A stretch of DNA of 64,000 nucleotides from Neobacillus sp. SuZ13 (GCF_030123365.1 NZ_CP126107.1:291001-355000); one strand, 5' to 3'; shown: positions 36,031 through 45,533, counted from the first letter of the stretch. Translations and numbers: made by a program. The notes: generated from the letters alone by a model not told the origin.

Positions 36031-39000
36031 ATGACACAACGATTATTACTTCTGAGCTATAAAGGTCAATTGCATAAATGTCATTTAATAATAGGCGAAC
36101 CAAAAACAATTACAGTCGGGAATGATCAGTCGAACACGATTACATTTATCGATTTTCATTCAGAAATATCAATTATGTGGGATGGTACTGCATGTACAAT
36201 CGGTACACAGCAGCTGCGGGTAAATGAATGCCTTTCGTTAAACACGCATGATGAGATTCTTCAGATTTATATCATGGAAGAAACTGAGCGTTGTGTGTAC
36301 GATACAACACAAAACTTTAGTATTACATTTGGTGCTAATGATTTTGATGATGTAAGAATCGAGAACTCCACCCTGGATTTTGTACTTATTCGCGAGAAGT
36401 TAGGAGATCCTTTTAAACTTGAAGTCTTTGAAGGTGAGGTTTACCACAATTATGTTCGGACAACGGGTGTGGTAGAGCTAGAACCAGGAGACCAGCTTTT
36501 TTTTGAAGGAATGATGATGAAGCTTGGCCAGGACGAACTCGAAATTCTGGGAGCACAATCAATCATCGCAACGAACTTAATTCGTTTATTTGGCATTCAC
36601 AATAATTTCGGCAGTCATTACCCCGATTATCATCGTTCACCAAGAATTATCTATCGTGAGCCTGAGGAAAAACAAAAAATTGCAAAACCCTCTAATAAAC
36701 CTGGAAAACCAAGTGAACAGCTTGCACGGGTGATCGTTCCGCCGCTAGTGATGATTGCAGCAATGATCCTGGTCTCATTGTTTATGTCGAATGGGTTTTA
36801 TATCATCATTATGCTTGCCATGACAGTAACCACGGTCATTTTTTCCATTACATCCTATCTAAAAAGCCTGAAACAATACCGCTTGGACATTAAGGAACGG
36901 GATACAAGCTACCGAGAATACTTGAAACAGAAAACACAGCAATTATATCAAGTAAGTCAGGAACAGCGGCATGCATTGGATTATCATTTTCCAGATGTAG
37001 AGCAATTACGGGTTATGGCGATGAAAGTCGATTCTCGGATTTATGAGAAGACCAATTTACATCATGACTTCCTTAAGTACCGTCTTGGATTAGGGCGTGT
37101 TGATTCGAGCTTCGAGGTCGAATTTACGATCGAGGAGTTTACCCTTGTGAAGGATGAACTGATAGATGCTGCTCGCAATCTTCGGGCTCAGTATCTCACA
37201 TTAGACGATGTACCAGCACCAACATCATTGATCAATGGACCTGTTGGATATATTGGGCACCGTTCTCTTGTACTTGAACAGTTACAAATGCTGGTGATGC
37301 AGACGTCTCTATTTCATAGTTACCATGATGTGCAGTTTGTCACGATCTTTCCTGAAGAAGAAAAGGGAAAGTGGGAATGGATGCGCTGGCTCCCACATGC
37401 TAGTTTACGAGAAATAAACGTAAGGGGATTTGTTTATCACGAACGGTCACGGGATCAAGTTCTAAACTCACTTTATCAGATATTAAAAGCTCGAAGGCTT
37501 GCTATCAATGAGAAAAGTAATAAAAGTGAAAAAATGTATTTTACCCCTCATTTTGTTGTGCTAATCACCGATGAAAAAATGATATTGGATCATTCTGTGA
37601 TGGAATACTTTAATGAGGACCCAAGTGAATTAGGAGTTTCCCTTGTATTCGTGCAAGATGTCATGCAGTCTCTTCCTGAACATGTGAAAACGGTGATTGA
37701 TATTCGTGATGCCTCAACTGGAATGATGATCCTTGAGAAGGGTGAATTAGTTAATCGAAGATTCACACCGGATCAATTTCCGGAAGGTTTTAATAAAGAA
37801 GACTTCTCTCGCGCGCTGGCATCGCTTAATCACCTGCAAAGTTTAAAAAATTCGATTCCAGAAAGCGTGACTTTTCTTGAAATGTACGGTGTAGAGAAAG
37901 TGGAGGAGCTCGGTATTGAGTGGCGGTGGCCTCGAAATGAAACCTATAAAAGCCTTGCTGTTCCACTGGGATTGCGGGGGAAAGAGGATCTTGTCAATTT
38001 AAACCTCCATGAAAAAGCACATGGACCACATGGATTAATCGCTGGGACAACTGGTTCTGGTAAATCAGAAATTATACAATCGTATATTCTTTCGCTTGCG
38101 GTAAACTTTCATCCGCATGAAGCTGCTTTTTTGCTCATTGATTATAAAGGCGGAGGAATGGCAAATTTATTTAAAGATCTCCCGCATTTATTAGGAACGA
38201 TTACAAATTTAGACGGTACGCAATCGATGCGTGCGCTTGCCTCGATTAAAGCAGAATTACAAAAGCGCCAGCGTGTTTTTGGCGAGTATGATGTCAACCA
38301 CATCAATCAATATCAAAAACTCTATAAATTAGGTGAGGCTCGTGAACCGATGCCCCATTTATTCCTAATTTCAGATGAATTTGCTGAACTCAAATCCGAA
38401 CAGCCTGAATTTATGAAGGAACTGGTTTCGACAGCCCGTATTGGACGGTCTCTGGGGATTCATCTGATTCTAGCTACCCAGAAGCCCAGTGGTGTTGTCG
38501 ATGACCAAATATGGTCCAACTCTAAATTTAAGCTTGCATTAAAAGTTCAAAACGCCAGTGATTCGACGGAGATCTTGAAAACGCAGGATGCTGCGAATAT
38601 CACGCTGCCAGGTCGTGCTTACTTACAAGTCGGCAACAATGAAATCTATGAACTTTTTCAAAGTGCATGGAGCGGTGCCGATTATATCCCAGATAAAAAT
38701 GAACAAGACTTACTGGACACAACTATTTATGCCATTAATGATCTTGGACAATACGACATCATATCGGATGATTTAAGTGGTCTATCAACTAAGAAGGAAA
38801 TAACCAAGGTTCCAACCCAACTGGATGCAGTCGTGGATTATATACATGCCTATGCAGCCGAACAACGTATCGCGGATCTGCCTAGACCATGGCTGCCGCC
38901 GTTAGAAGAGCGGATTTTCCTTCCAGATCTAGATGACATGAATTATCAAGAGGACTGGTACGGAAGGAAAAAACCGTTGGAAGTGACCTTCGGCTTTCTA

Positions 39001-40569
39001 GATCTTCCAGAAATGCAAGTCCAAAAACCACTAACATTGAATCTTACCAAGGATGGTCATATTGCTGTCTTTTCTAGTCCAGGGTATGGGAAGTCCACCT
39101 TTTTACAAACTGTTGCGATGAATATCGCTAGACAACATAGCCCTAAACGAGTCCATTTCTATTTGATAGACCTTGGCACAAACGGGTTACTGCCATTGAG
39201 GGAACTTCCTCATACAGCAGATATAATTATGGGGGATGAAGAAATAAAACTAGGAAAGCTTTTCCGCCGCCTGCAGCATGAATTGAAAGAGCGTAAGCAA
39301 CGATTAAGTAAATATGGTGTCGCCAATATTCAGATGTATGAACAAGTAAGTGGGGAAGAAGTCCCTGTTATTCTTTTAATCATCGATACGTTCGATTCCA
39401 TTAGTGATGCTTTCTACCGAGACGATTTTGAAAAAATGGCTGCGCAAATTGCCAGGGAGGGTGTTAGTGTCGGCATCCATATGGTTATAAGTGCAGGACG
39501 CCAAAGTGTGTTGAGAGCTCCGGTTCTCGCCAATATTAAACATCAAATCTCCTTATTTATGATTGATGGAATGGAGCCAAGAAATATTGTCGGTAGAACG
39601 GATTTACTCATTGAAGAAGTTCCTGGCAGAGGCTTGGTTAAATTAGAGCAGCCAACATTATTTCAAACAGCTTTACCTGTCGAAGGAGACGACACGCTCT
39701 CGATTATCAATCGAATCCAAGAAGAGAGTAAAGAGATGCGCAATGCCTGGCATGGGGAGCTGCCATCACCCATTCCAATGGTTCCAGATGTCATTGAGTT
39801 TGCTCCTTTTATTGAAAAACAAGAGACGAAGGCGATCGTAAGGAATGGCGGTATCCCGTTTGCCGTCGATTTTGAAAATGTAGAGCCAATGGAGTTAACT
39901 GTCATGAAAGATCAAACCACATTAATCTTAAGTGATCTTATGGATGCGGTTGAACAAACGTATCTAACACTGATTGCCAGTATTTCTGTTAATCATCACA
40001 TTGATGTGGGTTTAATCGATAATGTTTCTTCCAGATTTAGAGTTTATAAGGAAAATGTGAATCTTTATGCGGACCATGCTGAAACAATGGATGTGTTTGT
40101 AGAACAGCTCCAGCAGCTATTTGAAACAAGGCAAGATGCCTTCCGTCAAGTACAATCAGCTACGGGCGGGAGAGCGACTAGGAATGATTTTCTGAAGGAA
40201 GTCCGCCCAATGGTTGTCTTCATCACAGATGTATCTTTCATTATTGAATCGATGTCGTTTACTAGTCAATCGACGCTGGCTAATCTGATCGAAACGGGTG
40301 CGAGAACAGGAATTTATTTTGTAATTGGAGCACTCCATGGTGCATTAGAAAGACAATACGATGATATTGCCACAACAGTGAAGAAGCAAAAGGCGGGAGT
40401 CTTAATTGGAAGAATTACGGATCAGAGCATACTTGAGGTCTTAAATCGACCTTATAAAGAGCAAAACTTACATCCCTATGAAGCCTACTACATTAGACAG
40501 GGCAAAGCAGAAAAAATCAAAATTGCTGCTCCTTACGTAAATAGAGAGGAAGTGAATGTCCATGTTTGA
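36031..40569 (+). CDS. essC: Type VII secretion ATPase EssC (YukB)
   Basis: FtsK/SpoIIIE-type motor that recognises and drives substrates; 1512 residues, the usual length. Two FHA-like domains (about 1-190), two membrane helices (about 232-272, VIVPPLVMIAAMILVSLF...), then three ATPase domains. Domain 1 has a Walker A GTTGSGKSE (about 671), RIGRSLGIHLILATQKP and Walker B FLISDEF; domain 2 has SSPGYGKST (about 1015) and ILLIIDTF; domain 3 (about 1290-1500) shows no P-loop (DQTTLILSDLMDA) and is probably degenerate. It overlaps the next gene by 14 bp. Its C-terminus fixes which effectors are exported, and the effector genes follow directly. Confidence 0.95.
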   Translation: MTQRLLLLSYKGQLHKCHLIIGEPKTITVGNDQSNTITFIDFHSEISIMWDGTACTIGTQQLRVNECLSLNTHDEILQIYIMEETERCVYDTTQNFSITFGANDFDDVRIENSTLDFVLIREKLGDPFKLEVFEGEVYHNYVRTTGVVELEPGDQLFFEGMMMKLGQDELEILGAQSIIATNLIRLFGIHNNFGSHYPDYHRSPRIIYREPEEKQKIAKPSNKPGKPSEQLARVIVPPLVMIAAMILVSLFMSNGFYIIIMLAMTVTTVIFSITSYLKSLKQYRLDIKERDTSYREYLKQKTQQLYQVSQEQRHALDYHFPDVEQLRVMAMKVDSRIYEKTNLHHDFLKYRLGLGRVDSSFEVEFTIEEFTLVKDELIDAARNLRAQYLTLDDVPAPTSLINGPVGYIGHRSLVLEQLQMLVMQTSLFHSYHDVQFVTIFPEEEKGKWEWMRWLPHASLREINVRGFVYHERSRDQVLNSLYQILKARRLAINEKSNKSEKMYFTPHFVVLITDEKMILDHSVMEYFNEDPSELGVSLVFVQDVMQSLPEHVKTVIDIRDASTGMMILEKGELVNRRFTPDQFPEGFNKEDFSRALASLNHLQSLKNSIPESVTFLEMYGVEKVEELGIEWRWPRNETYKSLAVPLGLRGKEDLVNLNLHEKAHGPHGLIAGTTGSGKSEIIQSYILSLAVNFHPHEAAFLLIDYKGGGMANLFKDLPHLLGTITNLDGTQSMRALASIKAELQKRQRVFGEYDVNHINQYQKLYKLGEAREPMPHLFLISDEFAELKSEQPEFMKELVSTARIGRSLGIHLILATQKPSGVVDDQIWSNSKFKLALKVQNASDSTEILKTQDAANITLPGRAYLQVGNNEIYELFQSAWSGADYIPDKNEQDLLDTTIYAINDLGQYDIISDDLSGLSTKKEITKVPTQLDAVVDYIHAYAAEQRIADLPRPWLPPLEERIFLPDLDDMNYQEDWYGRKKPLEVTFGFLDLPEMQVQKPLTLNLTKDGHIAVFSSPGYGKSTFLQTVAMNIARQHSPKRVHFYLIDLGTNGLLPLRELPHTADIIMGDEEIKLGKLFRRLQHELKERKQRLSKYGVANIQMYEQVSGEEVPVILLIIDTFDSISDAFYRDDFEKMAAQIAREGVSVGIHMVISAGRQSVLRAPVLANIKHQISLFMIDGMEPRNIVGRTDLLIEEVPGRGLVKLEQPTLFQTALPVEGDDTLSIINRIQEESKEMRNAWHGELPSPIPMVPDVIEFAPFIEKQETKAIVRNGGIPFAVDFENVEPMELTVMKDQTTLILSDLMDAVEQTYLTLIASISVNHHIDVGLIDNVSSRFRVYKENVNLYADHAETMDVFVEQLQQLFETRQDAFRQVQSATGGRATRNDFLKEVRPMVVFITDVSFIIESMSFTSQSTLANLIETGARTGIYFVIGALHGALERQYDDIATTVKKQKAGVLIGRITDQSILEVLNRPYKEQNLHPYEAYYIRQGKAEKIKIAAPYVNREEVNVHV

Positions 40570-40966
40570 TTGGTTTAAAAGTGACTCGGAGAAAAAAAGA
40601 GATGAGTATTATGAGCTGTATGAAAAGCTCAAGAGTGCCATCTCGGAACATGACCATAAGGTATCAGAAGCAAATGCAGCGTACAGTTCCTATCTAGGTA
40701 CGATTCCGAATCTATCAAATTCAAAAATACCTTCAAATGATTTTGAAACGAGCAGGGAAGAAATAACGGAGAAATTAAAACAATATTTTCAAGCAGATCA
40801 AGAAAACCGGGGTTCTCTGGTTTCAGCGAAAAATAAGGCATATGAACGATATGTCCATTATAAGGATTTGGCCATTAAAGAGGCGGAAGCGGAAAGAGTA
40901 AGAAGAGAAAAGGAATTGAAAGACCTACAAGAAAGATTGGAGCGATTGATCAGTGGGGAGCGTTAG
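40556..40966 (+). CDS. YwqH-like helical T7SS-associated protein
   Basis: 136-residue, highly charged all-helical protein (MSMFDWFKSDSEKKRDEYYELYEKLKSAI... ERVRREKELKDLQERLERLI) resembling the YwqH/DUF5082 group that precedes effectors in Bacillus type VII loci. No membrane segment. The start overlaps the essC end (AGAGGAAG upstream), and its end overlaps the next gene by 14 bp. Probably a partner that pairs with the following WXG100 protein or with the effector N-terminus. The family call is by layout and moderate similarity. Confidence 0.65.
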   Translation: MSMFDWFKSDSEKKRDEYYELYEKLKSAISEHDHKVSEANAAYSSYLGTIPNLSNSKIPSNDFETSREEITEKLKQYFQADQENRGSLVSAKNKAYERYVHYKDLAIKEAEAERVRREKELKDLQERLERLISGER

Positions 40967-41252
40967 AATAGACGTGGATAAAGTAAATGAAGCGAAAGCC
41001 GCGGCGAAGGCATTAGAGCAATCGATTGAACAAACTTATGAATCTTGTGAACAACTAATTTCTTATCTTCATTCGGCAAAATGGAGCGGCAAGTCTCGAG
41101 ATTCCTTTTTAAGTTATCTGGAAATCATTCAGAAGTATCACTATGATATGAAGTCCGCTGTGGCAAAACAAACAAAGGCGTTAAATAATCTAGATGGTTA
41201 TATAGATGACTTCCTTCAAGACGGTTCCGTGAGGGAAGTGAAGAATTTATGA
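40953..41252 (+). CDS. WXG100-like protein (YwqI/EsxB type)
   Basis: 99-residue helical hairpin with W44-S-G46 in HSAKWSGKSRDSF, the same WxG position as in EsxA. Starts at GTG 40953 (GGAG 10 bp before) within the preceding gene; an alternative GTG at 40974 would remove the first seven residues. It overlaps the next gene by 4 bp (ATGA). Probably the co-secreted small partner of the effector at 42283, comparable with EsxB or the Lap-type helical proteins. Confidence 0.75.
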   Translation: MGSVRIDVDKVNEAKAAAKALEQSIEQTYESCEQLISYLHSAKWSGKSRDSFLSYLEIIQKYHYDMKSAVAKQTKALNNLDGYIDDFLQDGSVREVKNL

Positions 41253-41959
41253 TGGAACGTTCAACAGATACGTTTTCAGCGGCTGAATTATACCTTTTAG
41301 CGGCAGCCTTTGGTGGGAATGTTCTTTTTGGCTTACCTGAGAAAGAAGTTTACCAATTAAAAGGCGAAGAAGTCTTTAAAGAGGCGCATAACCGGCTGAT
41401 TGAGAAGAAAATCATTACACCAGAGGGAAAGATAACAAGCTCAGGGGCACTAATCATCCAGACCATTGAATTTTATCATCAAAGCCAGAAATACGTTCGT
41501 ATCAATAATCTTCTCTTTGCCTTCCGTGAACGTGAAAGAGATGAGGTCATTGTGCTGGTAGAGTTGGAGAGACAAGGGTCTTATCAGTTACGTATCACCT
41601 CTAAAGCAACACTTCTAAAAATGTTAAGTGAACAATTTCCAGTGATGGTAAGAGAACCGGTTGAAATGGAAAAAGCGTTCCTAAAAAAGGAATTATCCAA
41701 TCAAGAAAGACGCGAAACAGAGAGCTTTGAGCCGGAAGAGATGTTGATGAATTTAGAATTCTTCCATCTAAATGAGGAACATAAAGACGGATTTAATTGG
41801 CACTATTATCAGCAGTGGCTCATCTTTACGAAAGACGAAAAGTTAATCATGGTCGATACTGTAAATAAAAAATATTACCATGCTAGTCAATATTGGTTTT
41901 TGAAGGTTCTATTTGACGAAATGGATTTCCCTTATAAGGAGGTTAAGTCTTATGCTTAA
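41249..41959 (+). CDS. Possible effector chaperone (EsaE/EspG-like)
   Basis: 236-residue cytoplasmic protein with no signal or membrane helix. The N-terminal part FSAAELYLLAAAFGGNVLFGLPEKEVYQLKGEEVFKEAHNRLIEKKIITPEGKITSSG reads like the helical start of EsaE/EspG-type chaperones (DUF5081 group), which bind T7SS effectors and bring them to EssC. The rest is mixed alpha/beta. Position, between two WXG-type genes and the toxin, fits that role. I do not see catalytic motifs. The end overlaps the next start by 8 bp. Confidence 0.5.
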   Translation: MMERSTDTFSAAELYLLAAAFGGNVLFGLPEKEVYQLKGEEVFKEAHNRLIEKKIITPEGKITSSGALIIQTIEFYHQSQKYVRINNLLFAFRERERDEVIVLVELERQGSYQLRITSKATLLKMLSEQFPVMVREPVEMEKAFLKKELSNQERRETESFEPEEMLMNLEFFHLNEEHKDGFNWHYYQQWLIFTKDEKLIMVDTVNKKYYHASQYWFLKVLFDEMDFPYKEVKSYA

Positions 41960-42278
41960 AGCTGATGGGGGCGGTTCTAGCCTACTCATCAATGTTAATC
42001 CTGATGAGATGACAACAATTTTCACCTTTTTACAGGCAATTATTACGGAACTGGAAACCAATGCCACCCCGAATATTGAAAAGCTGGGAAGTATTGATTA
42101 TTACACAGAAGGAAAAGCAAAAAAGGCCATGGAAGTTTATGCAGAGGCGAATCAGAAGGTAATGGATTTATATGACAATTACTCCCGAGCGGCAACTTTG
42201 GTAATTGATATCCTAAATACGATGATGCAGGCAGACGAAGCAATCGCCGAGCAAATCATTGCGAAACTGGGGGTATAG
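41952..42278 (+). CDS. Small helical WXG100-like protein without the WxG
   Basis: 108-residue protein, helix-turn-helix-shaped like WXG100 members, but at the turn it has Y51-TE-G54 instead of W-x-G (SIDYYTEGKAKKAMEVY). It follows AAGGAGG and ends 4 bp before the toxin gene. Likely forms a heterodimer with the WXG100 protein or docks on the effector. Function unknown. Confidence 0.6.
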   Translation: MLKADGGGSSLLINVNPDEMTTIFTFLQAIITELETNATPNIEKLGSIDYYTEGKAKKAMEVYAEANQKVMDLYDNYSRAATLVIDILNTMMQADEAIAEQIIAKLGV

Positions 42279-42282
42279 CGTG

Positions 42283-44223
42283 ATGGATGTAAAATATATC
42301 CCGTCAGACTGGGAAAAGATGAAAGACGGCATTGGCGATTTAATTGGCCTTGGCCGCTGGGGCAAAGGCATGATTGATACCCTAAAGGATCTAAGTGATA
42401 ATTTAGAGGATGCTGAGTCTGATATAGCGAACTATGATAGTGACGGGGTCATAACCTTTCATCACACCAGTCAAAAAGGCAAGTACCAGGGATTATTTGA
42501 AGACTTCGAGATTTTACACAACTTTACCGGGAAGGTCGGAGAGATTGTTGACCGCACAATTGATCAGCCATTCTATGAAGATATGGATGCGTTTGTCGAG
42601 GCAATGCGGGATTTAACGATTTCCAGCTATACAACGACGAATCGAGTCGGGGCGACAGAGACTCAGTATGTTTACGCGGGTTACGGTCCTGCGCAATCAT
42701 TTGAAGTGCCTAAAACAGAAGTGGGTTTGGATGACTTGTTTAGCGGAGATAATTACTATGCAAGTCAAATGAAGCTTGAATACGATGCCTGGAAAGAACT
42801 TAATCCAGACCAGGATTTCTCACAAGAAGAATATCAACAAGGCGTTTTAAATACTCGTGCCTTTGAGTACGAATCGATTCGTAACCAACAAGAAGACAAG
42901 GAATTTTGGATTCAGATCGGGGCGTTGGTTGTTATTGTAGGGGCGACGCTCATCTGCCCGCCGGCAGGGTTGGCCTTAGGGGCTGCGTATGGTGCGATGG
43001 AGTTAAGCTCGGCTGTTTCTGGCAAGGATTGGGTATCTGGCCGGGAGCTTGGGACTGGGGAACGCTGGTTTCGCGGCCTATTAGCTCCATTGGATATTGT
43101 TCCTGGGGTGAGTGGGTTAACGAAATTCTCAAGCACGGTACGTCTCGCACATCTTGGCGAGAATATCGGGGGCATGGGGCTGCGGACAGGAGTGAAAGGA
43201 AGTATCCAACAAGGAATTAATCACATTGATCATATGGTGAAAATCGCAGGCCAGCAATCGGTCACACGTTTGAAGAATGCCTCATCGGCAATAATAGATA
43301 CAACCAATGCGATGAAAAATAAAATCGCAAAAGATACACTGGAAGCAGGAAGATTAGTAGACTCTGCAGTGACACAAATGAAAAATATTACCCCGTCTCG
43401 GCGGATGGGCTTAGCTGCAGTTGATTTGGGTGAAACTGGGAAGGTTCGAATGCCTGTTGAGAATACCCATACGGTGGAAAATAAGCTGAAAGATGTGTTG
43501 AGCAGGATTGATGGAGTTAACCTTGGAAGTGGAAGCGTTAAGGGTGCAGACCAGACCGATGGAAGAATCTCAGAAAACATCTTAAAGGTATTACAGGAAA
43601 ATAATATCAGTGTTGAGGAATTTCAACGAATTAAGCTGACCCCAGTATCAGAATTATCAGACCGCGAAATGAATTTAATCTTTTACCTTAGGGAATCTGT
43701 AGAAAAACCAACAGAAGACACATTAATGAGTAAGGTGGTACCTATTGACTCTATTGATGGCTACCTAAGAGCAGAAAATCCATATACAACCGTTGCGGGT
43801 TATGTGGCTAAGTATGAAGATGTCGCAAATGTAACAAGTGATTACAAGGAAACCCTTGAGACGTTACGTTTAGATTATACGTACGAAAAAGACGGGGTTG
43901 TCATTAGAACGTATCCGGATGATGGTGATTCTTATGCGGTTATTCGCTTTAAATACAGTGATGTGTCGGACGATTTGATTCAAATACCATATGGAACAGA
44001 ATTTTATGGTTCCACTACTGATGCATATCCTTGTACCCATAATGGCTTTTTAGGTGGTCGAAATGAAACCATCGTTCCAGAGTGGCAAGTAAAGGATTAT
44101 GTAAGAGCAAACATTCAAGAAGGAGCGGAAATGTTTAGGGTTGTAGATGGTAAGGAAGAAAGAATTGCTATCTTTAAGAACGGCCGTTTTGAACCAATAG
44201 ACTTTTCGGTAAATACTAATTAG
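42283..44223 (+). CDS. T7SS polymorphic toxin with PT-TG region
   Basis: 646-residue candidate antibacterial effector. N-terminal part (1-200) is helical and acidic and is not a recognisable LXG domain. Residues 207-240 are hydrophobic (WIQIGALVVIVGATLICPPAGLALGAAYGAMEL), followed by ELGTGERWFRGLLAPLDIVPGVSG (about 252-275), the pre-toxin TG signature seen before toxin domains. A variable helical linker (about 290-470) leads to the C-terminal domain (about 487-646: PIDSIDGYLRAEN... TVAGYVAKYEDV... NGFLGG... IVPEWQV... GAEMFRVV), where no nuclease or other known catalytic motif is apparent to me. Start at ATG 42283 (GTG 42280 also possible). Preceded by four helper genes, followed by two candidate immunity genes. 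Confidence 0.75.
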   Translation: MDVKYIPSDWEKMKDGIGDLIGLGRWGKGMIDTLKDLSDNLEDAESDIANYDSDGVITFHHTSQKGKYQGLFEDFEILHNFTGKVGEIVDRTIDQPFYEDMDAFVEAMRDLTISSYTTTNRVGATETQYVYAGYGPAQSFEVPKTEVGLDDLFSGDNYYASQMKLEYDAWKELNPDQDFSQEEYQQGVLNTRAFEYESIRNQQEDKEFWIQIGALVVIVGATLICPPAGLALGAAYGAMELSSAVSGKDWVSGRELGTGERWFRGLLAPLDIVPGVSGLTKFSSTVRLAHLGENIGGMGLRTGVKGSIQQGINHIDHMVKIAGQQSVTRLKNASSAIIDTTNAMKNKIAKDTLEAGRLVDSAVTQMKNITPSRRMGLAAVDLGETGKVRMPVENTHTVENKLKDVLSRIDGVNLGSGSVKGADQTDGRISENILKVLQENNISVEEFQRIKLTPVSELSDREMNLIFYLRESVEKPTEDTLMSKVVPIDSIDGYLRAENPYTTVAGYVAKYEDVANVTSDYKETLETLRLDYTYEKDGVVIRTYPDDGDSYAVIRFKYSDVSDDLIQIPYGTEFYGSTTDAYPCTHNGFLGGRNETIVPEWQVKDYVRANIQEGAEMFRVVDGKEERIAIFKNGRFEPIDFSVNTN

Positions 44224-44238
44224 AAATGTGGGAGTATT

Positions 44239-44703
44239 ATGGATAGATGCGTTGCTTTATACAACAATAAAAGATATAAGGCCTTTGCAGCAAGAGTTAA
44301 AGGCCAAATAACGACCATTAAATTATTTCTGCACCGAAACGAACCTGGTTTCACATCTGCTATGTCTGCATACGATAAAGATTTACATGAAAGAGAAGTA
44401 AAAAAGGAAGAGGTTTCGGAGTTATATCGGGAATATTTTATCGCCCGATACAAAAATCATGAATTTTTTGTTACCCGTATTTTCCAGGATGATAAAGAGA
44501 TAGAAATTGTGACGGCGGATCCCAATTTAGGCAAAGAGTGTAATCTCGATTATCAAGATAGAGATCTGTATATGAAAAGACTAGGATCTGTTGATGACTT
44601 TCAACTTTTTTATGTAAAGGAAGATTATCTGAGCAAGAACACGATTCGAAGAGAAGTTACTATAGAGGAGTGTTTTAAAATAGAAACTGAGCATTTTGAA
44701 TAA
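44239..44703 (+). CDS. Candidate immunity protein 1
   Basis: 154-residue cytoplasmic protein, mixed alpha/beta, rich in charged and aromatic residues (MDRCVALYNNKRYKAFAARVKGQ... FFVTRIFQDDKEIEIVTADPN), no signal or membrane segment. GGGAG precedes the ATG, 15 bp after the toxin stop. The position directly after a polymorphic toxin is the usual place of its immunity gene; that is the only basis for the role. No family recognised. Confidence 0.55.
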   Translation: MDRCVALYNNKRYKAFAARVKGQITTIKLFLHRNEPGFTSAMSAYDKDLHEREVKKEEVSELYREYFIARYKNHEFFVTRIFQDDKEIEIVTADPNLGKECNLDYQDRDLYMKRLGSVDDFQLFYVKEDYLSKNTIRREVTIEECFKIETEHFE

Positions 44704-44717
44704 GGGGGGCTGGATCG

Positions 44718-45533
44718 ATGACAGAAAGTCTTGTACAGGAAAAGATTGCTTTATTAAATAGATACGAAGAATCATCAGAACAATTTCAGTCCTGTTATGA
44801 ACAAATTATCTTCGATATCGTCAAAACAAAAGACTTGTTTACGGTGGTAAGGAAGGAATCATCAGTAGAAAGCATTAAGGATAGGACGGCTCCCATTTTC
44901 TGCGGTATAGGCTATAACGATATTCCGAGCGTTTGGTTATTTACGGAGGAATCGATTGCCAAGGAATATACGAACCGTTACAACTTAAAAAATGATGAGA
45001 TTGGTTTATATAAGAAAGTAGCCATTGAGGAATTAACGGTTTTTTTATTTAATGCGATGTTTTCTGGGGTCAGTGGATTAATTGTGGATGAAGGGAAAAA
45101 TACGCTGACCACCAATGTATATGATTTAGTCAATACCTCATTACTAGCAATGCAGCGCCAGCCTGTTTTAGAAAAACAAGAATACAAGATTATGACTCTG
45201 TTTAATCAAATGAAATTTGGGTCAAAAAAATTATGGATCATACCTGCAAAAGAGACAACAGGGGAAGAGCTAATCTTTAATCAGTTTTCTCCCCTGCAAT
45301 TTGAAAAAACTATTAAAATTTATACAAACCAGGATGAAAGTAAAAAAGAGTCTTTGAAGCATGGTTACAAAAGTGAATTTTCAGCATCCGTCGATATAAA
45401 AAGTCTGTATCAAGTATTAAACCATTCTATCAACAAGGGGATAGAGGAAGTACTTTTCGTTGGCAATGATTATGAAGTGAGAATGAGTTTTATAAAAGTA
45501 TTAAATATATTGGCACGAATGAACGGTCAATAG
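44718..45533 (+). CDS. SseB-like protein, candidate immunity/accessory
   Basis: 271-residue cytoplasmic protein. The middle part (IFCGIGYNDIPSVWLFTEESIAKEYTNRYNLKNDEIGLYKKVAIEELTVFLFNAMFSGVSGLIVDEGKN) has the pattern of SseB-type domains, where a protein value is compared and a predicted strand/helix repeat follows. AAGGGGGG precedes the ATG. Last gene before a terminator, so in the effector transcript. Either a second immunity gene, a spare for another toxin, or a T7SS accessory factor. Motif recognition is moderate. Confidence 0.5.
   Translation: MTESLVQEKIALLNRYEESSEQFQSCYEQIIFDIVKTKDLFTVVRKESSVESIKDRTAPIFCGIGYNDIPSVWLFTEESIAKEYTNRYNLKNDEIGLYKKVAIEELTVFLFNAMFSGVSGLIVDEGKNTLTTNVYDLVNTSLLAMQRQPVLEKQEYKIMTLFNQMKFGSKKLWIIPAKETTGEELIFNQFSPLQFEKTIKIYTNQDESKKESLKHGYKSEFSASVDIKSLYQVLNHSINKGIEEVLFVGNDYEVRMSFIKVLNILARMNGQ

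Noticed and set aside
42959..43220. Alternative + frame at 42906-43220 in the toxin gene as an overlapping gene
   Set aside because: No start signal, and the toxin frame carries the PT-TG motif across this stretch.
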